Shown here one piece after another: positions 7,017 to 9,351 of a stretch of 9,351 bases of DNA. Position 1 is the first letter of the stretch; each line of letters opens with the position of its first letter. This DNA is from Actinomycetota bacterium (GTDB lineage Bacteria; Actinomycetota; Actinomycetes; Nanopelagicales; Nanopelagicaceae), in the NCBI GenBank assembly GCA_010028225.1, contig RGOY01000043.1, forward strand, positions 1 through 9,351, read 5' to 3'. The translations under genes and the position numbers were made by a program. The notes below the pieces were generated by a model. That model was not told where the DNA came from and did no database searches. It was given only the letters and a program-made list of their open reading frames with translations.

Positions 7017-8852
7017 ATGGCTGGGCGTATCAGAGATACCGATGTAGCTCATGTTCGTGAGCGGACACGTATTGAAGATGTTATTGGCGAGTACATCCAG
7101 CTCAAGAGCGCAGGTGGTGGTCAACGTAAAGGGCTATGTCCATTTCATGACGAGAAGACTCCGTCTTTTCATGTGACGCCAAGTCGTGGTTTCTATCACT
7201 GCTTCGGCTGTCAGGAGAGCGGTGACGTAATCACCTTCTTGATGAAGATGGAACATCTCACTTTCACAGAGACAATCGAGCGGCTTGCCGAGCGCATGGG
7301 ATATCCGCTTACTTACGAGTCAGGCGGCGGCAACTTTCCGACGGGGGAGCGTGCGCGACTAATCCTTGCAAATCAGGCAGCAACTCGCTTCTATCAAGAT
7401 TCACTCAATACACCGGAGGCGGCTCCTGCTCGAGATTTCCTGACATCTCGCGGTTTTGATCGCGAAGCTGCTGCCAAATTTGGCGTGGGTTATGCGCCAG
7501 ATCAATGGGATGCCCTTCGAAAATTTTTGATTGCGCAGGGCTTTAGTGACCATGAACTCTCTCTTGCGGGACTCACGAAAGAGGGACAACGTGGACCCAT
7601 CGATCGATTTCGGCATAGAGTGATCTGGCCGATTAGAGACATTTCCGGTGAAGTAGTTGGATTTGGGGCACGAAAGTTAGCAAGTGATGAAGTTGATTCA
7701 GGTCCGAAATACCTCAATACTCCCGAAACTCCACTTTATAAGAAGAGTCAGGTTCTTTATGGCCTTGATATGGCTAAGAAAGAGATCGCAAAGTCGCGAA
7801 GAGCAGTAATTGTTGAAGGCTATACGGATGTTATGGCGGCGCATCTTGCTGGAGTGGGGACGGCAGTTGCCACCTGTGGAACGGCATTCGGTGACGAACA
7901 TATAAGGATTCTTCGAAGACTCTTGATGGATGATGATGCATTTCGAGGTGAAGTCATCTTCACCTTTGATGGTGACGCGGCGGGGCAGAAAGCAGCGCTT
8001 AAAGCATTTGATAGCGATCAGAAGTTTGTCTCTCAAACTTTCGTCGCGATAGAACCTCGAGGTTTGGATCCCTGTGAGTTGCGACAAGCAGATGGCGATG
8101 TGGCAGTCCGCGATCTCATTGCTAGAAGAATTCCATTGTTTGAGTTTGCGATTCGTTCAACGCTTAAGCAACATGACCTCGACCGTCCTGAAGGTCGGGT
8201 AGCAGCGCTCTCTGAGAGCGCTCCCATGCTTGCTCGAATTCGAGATACTGCGCTTCGCCCAGAATATGCGCGCTCGCTTGCACGGTGGATCGGGGTCGAA
8301 GTCAATCAAGTAAATGATGCGGTAGCGAAGTCACTTGCGACTTCAAAACGTCAAGTAGTCACTGAAGAAGTCCATCCACAGCCAAGTGGAAGTTGGCGTC
8401 CAGATCCAACTGAACCGACATTGATTCTTGAGCGAGAAGTGCTGAAAACACGGTTGCAGCTCCCTGCATTTTGTCTTGATTGGCGAAAGTTAGATGAAAA
8501 TGCTTTTACGCATCCGGCTTACCAGAGGTTGAGAGCCTTCATTGATCAAGGCCGAGATTTTGAAGCGGTGAGTTTAAGCCCGGAGGATCCACCAGAGTTG
8601 CATTCATTTGTTGCCGAGCTCTCAAGCGAACCGATAAGAAGTGATGTAACGGTTAGCGAGCGTTACATTGCAAGCATCTTTGCAAGACTTCGGGAACTGG
8701 CTCTTGGTCGAAGGATTGCAGAGATCAAGTCGAAGTTGCAGCGAATCAACCCGCTTGATGATGAAGCTCAATACAACACCACCTTTCAAGAACTCCTTGA
8801 GTTGGAACGAGAGCGAAGGACTCTTCGAGATTTGGCGGTCGGCGAGATTTAG
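7017..8852 (+). CDS. dnaG: DNA primase DnaG
   Basis: RNA polymerase that makes the primers for chromosome replication, working with the DnaB helicase at the fork. The 611-residue chain has the full domain order. The CHC2 zinc ribbon has ligands C41, H44, C62 and C65. The N-terminal catalytic part runs to about residue 250. The Toprim core has the catalytic glutamate E267 in VEGYTD and the metal-binding FDGD motif (D318, D320). The last about 170 residues are the helicase-interaction region, ending in a charged helix rich in Glu and Arg. ATG 7017 has AAGGA at 7005-7009, 7 bases upstream and inside the end of dgt. It is the last protein gene of the glyS run. Its final codons appear to hold the -35 element for the following tRNA gene. 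Confidence 0.97.
   Translation: MAGRIRDTDVAHVRERTRIEDVIGEYIQLKSAGGGQRKGLCPFHDEKTPSFHVTPSRGFYHCFGCQESGDVITFLMKMEHLTFTETIERLAERMGYPLTYESGGGNFPTGERARLILANQAATRFYQDSLNTPEAAPARDFLTSRGFDREAAAKFGVGYAPDQWDALRKFLIAQGFSDHELSLAGLTKEGQRGPIDRFRHRVIWPIRDISGEVVGFGARKLASDEVDSGPKYLNTPETPLYKKSQVLYGLDMAKKEIAKSRRAVIVEGYTDVMAAHLAGVGTAVATCGTAFGDEHIRILRRLLMDDDAFRGEVIFTFDGDAAGQKAALKAFDSDQKFVSQTFVAIEPRGLDPCELRQADGDVAVRDLIARRIPLFEFAIRSTLKQHDLDRPEGRVAALSESAPMLARIRDTALRPEYARSLARWIGVEVNQVNDAVAKSLATSKRQVVTEEVHPQPSGSWRPDPTEPTLILEREVLKTRLQLPAFCLDWRKLDENAFTHPAYQRLRAFIDQGRDFEAVSLSPEDPPELHSFVAELSSEPIRSDVTVSERYIASIFARLRELALGRRIAEIKSKLQRINPLDDEAQYNTTFQELLELERERRTLRDLAVGEI
8204..8222 (+). repeat. Perfect 19-base inverted repeat inside dnaG
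   Basis: AGCGCTCTC and GAGAGCGCT are exact reverse complements separated by a single T. It encodes part of AALSESAP in the C-terminal half of DnaG. It could be chance from common codons, or a protein-binding palindrome or RNA hairpin (loop too tight for the full stem). Confidence 0.5.
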
Positions 8853-8860
8853 CCTAGAGT
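8832..8860 (+). promoter_or_regulatory. Candidate promoter for tRNA-Asn overlapping the end of dnaG
   Basis: TTGGCG (8832-8837) and TAGAGT (8855-8860) are separated by 17 bases and each matches 4 of 6 consensus positions. Transcription would begin near 8867, 14 bases before the mature tRNA. The -35 lies in the last codons of dnaG and the -10 just after its stop. Confidence 0.45.
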
Positions 8861-8880
8861 TTGCGTTCTCATTGAAGCAG

Positions 8881-8953
8881 TCCCCGATAGCTCAATTGGC
8901 AGAGCAGCCGGCTGTTAACCGGCAGGTTATTGGTTCGAGTCCAATTCGGGGAG
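8881..8953 (+). tRNA. tRNA-Asn, anticodon GTT
   Basis: The 73-base cloverleaf folds without mismatches. Acceptor TCCCCGA (8881-8887) pairs with TCGGGGA (8946-8952), with discriminator G at 8953. The D stem is GCTC/GAGC (8890-8893, 8902-8905). The anticodon stem is GCCGG/CCGGC (8907-8911, 8919-8923), with loop CTGTTAA and anticodon GTT at 8914-8916. The T stem is ATTGG/CCAAT with loop TTCGAGT. The 3' CCA is not encoded and must be added by a nucleotidyltransferase. The gene sits 28 bases after dnaG and 32 before the ACT-domain gene, and no terminator hairpin follows it. Confidence 0.97.
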
Positions 8954-8973
8954 CAACAAAGACTCGCTCAGCC

Positions 8974-8979
8974 TATGAT
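8974..8979 (+). promoter_or_regulatory. -10 element for a leaderless ACT-domain transcript
   Basis: TATGAT differs from TATAAT at one base and ends 6 bases before the ATG at 8986. Transcription would therefore start at or next to the ATG. No Shine-Dalgarno sequence precedes this ATG, and no good -35 is visible. Confidence 0.5.
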
Positions 8980-8985
8980 TCGTTT

Positions 8986-9225
8986 ATGGCTTTGTTTCGA
9001 ATCAGGGTTGCATTGCCCGACCGACCAGGCTCTCTAGGTGCAGTCGCCTCTGCAATCGGATTTGCGGGTGGGGACATCCGTGGGCTCGTTGTATTAAGTA
9101 GCGAGGCAGGGCGTGGAATAGATGACATCACTATCGCGATCCCAGGAAGTGACCCGAAGGATTTACTCAATGTTCTCGGTGCCATTCAGGGAGTCGAAGT
9201 AGTCTCAGTTACTCCAGTTAGTTAA
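8986..9225 (+). CDS. Single ACT-domain protein, likely small-molecule sensor
   Basis: A 79-residue protein consisting of one ACT domain and nothing else. A first strand (LFRIRVAL) leads to DRPGSLG (12-18), the ligand-binding turn typical of ACT domains. A helix, the GGDI turn, a strand (GLVVLSS), a second strand (DDITIAIP), a helix (PKDLLNVLGAI) and a closing strand (VEVVSVTPV) complete the beta-alpha-beta-beta-alpha-beta fold. ACT domains bind amino acids or similar ligands and usually regulate an attached enzyme. Free-standing copies must pair with a partner, which is not identifiable here. The ATG at 8986 is chosen because it begins the domain. The frame is open far upstream through the tRNA, but that part is not coding. 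It appears to be transcribed leaderless from its own -10. Relatives sometimes lie near amino-acid metabolism genes; none is visible here. Confidence 0.82.
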   Translation: MALFRIRVALPDRPGSLGAVASAIGFAGGDIRGLVVLSSEAGRGIDDITIAIPGSDPKDLLNVLGAIQGVEVVSVTPVS

Positions 9226-9227
9226 TC

Positions 9228-9351
9228 GCTCACTCGATAGAGTCGACTCGAGCACCATCGAAACGGCGATCGGACTGGAGTGACTACATCGCGGGGACGA
9301 TCTGGGCTCTTGAAGTGGATCAAGGAGTTGATATCCAGATCGATGGTCAGG
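9228..9351 (+). pseudogene. Galactokinase-like fragment lacking its N-terminus, runs off window
   Basis: In the frame from 9228 the translation contains DWSDYIAGTIWAL followed by GVDIQIDGQ at the edge. This resembles the part of galactokinase (GHMP kinase family) just before the ATP-binding PxGAGLSSSA loop, about a quarter to a third of the way into a normal protein. Galactokinase phosphorylates galactose at C1 in the Leloir pathway. The preceding galactose-binding part (the GRVNLIGEHTDYN region) is absent, and no ATG, GTG or TTG precedes the match in frame. The ACT gene occupies that space. The neighbouring frame from 9203 reads SLDRVDSSTIETAIGLE up to a stop at the same point, which also looks galactokinase-like and hints at a frameshift. 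A sequencing or assembly fault is possible, as is a chance match. The opposite strand is also open, ending in a stop at 9222-9224. Confidence 0.45.

Noticed and set aside
8668..8985. Open frame running through the dnaG tail and the tRNA into the ACT gene
   Set aside because: It crosses a perfectly folded tRNA and the dnaG 3' end; only the part from 8986 is an ACT domain.
9233..9252. Short palindromes (for example GAGTCGACTC) after the ACT gene as a terminator
   Set aside because: No T-run follows, and the bases overlap the galactokinase-like reading frame.
9222..9350. Minus-strand open frame ending at 9222 and convergent with the ACT gene (stops overlapping in TTAA)
   Set aside because: The overlapping stops are suggestive, but the translation has no recognisable family features, while the + strand reads like galactokinase. 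Sequence beyond 9351 would decide.
8936..9351. Possible integrated element at the tRNA-Asn gene
   Set aside because: No integrase and no direct repeat of the tRNA 3' end occur in the window, and the following ACT gene looks native.
1..9351. CRISPR array, insertion sequence, toxin-antitoxin, phage or defence system
   Set aside because: No spaced direct repeats, transposase motifs or defence-type domains were seen on either strand; all gene-sized frames fit the housekeeping calls given.

Overview
The window looks like a chromosomal stretch from an actinobacterium. The gene order supports this: a cinA end followed by a ClgR-type regulator, and a glyS-dusB-(DUF218)-dgt-dnaG run, both familiar from Actinobacteria. 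By eye the G+C content is only moderate (near half), genes are packed with overlaps or very short gaps, and at least one gene appears to be read from a leaderless start. Together this points to a small-genome aquatic lineage, such as the freshwater acI group (Nanopelagicales) or a small microbacterium. The lineage is an inference; no marker was compared with a database.

Layout. Positions 3-278 are the C-terminal end of CinA/PncC, cut by the window edge. It is followed by a small Xre-type regulator of the ClgR family (327-599) and a TetR-type regulator (628-1167), all on the + strand. A histidine-rich ZIP-family metal transporter (1177-2070) lies on the - strand, tail to tail with the TetR gene and head to head with a 93-residue ABM-fold protein (2102-2383). 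A short leader (2384-2502) then precedes a tight five-gene run on the + strand: glycyl-tRNA synthetase, tRNA-dihydrouridine synthase, a membrane-anchored DUF218/YdcF protein, a dGTPase-like HD phosphohydrolase and DNA primase. A tRNA-Asn(GTT) follows at 8881-8953, then a single ACT-domain protein (8986-9225). The last 120 bases look like an internal piece of galactokinase that lacks its N-terminus and any start codon.

Function. Most of the window is core information processing. glyS charges tRNA, dusB modifies tRNA, tRNA-Asn is an adaptor, dgt trims dNTPs and dnaG primes replication. glyS overlaps dusB, dusB overlaps the DUF218 gene, that gene overlaps dgt by 4 bases, and dgt is 3 bases from dnaG, so a single translationally coupled transcript is likely. 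The left part is regulatory and stress-related (ClgR, TetR) plus metal uptake. The ZIP transporter lies close to a glyS whose product carries a Cys4 zinc site.

I do not see a new defence, mobile or biosynthetic system here. The points most worth a second look are the decapitated galactokinase at the right end, the aspartate-for-glutamate changes in the ZIP metal-site motifs, the candidate leaderless promoters, and the C-terminal Ala-Ala of ClgR that resembles a Clp degron. No gene-free stretch exceeds 300 bases.
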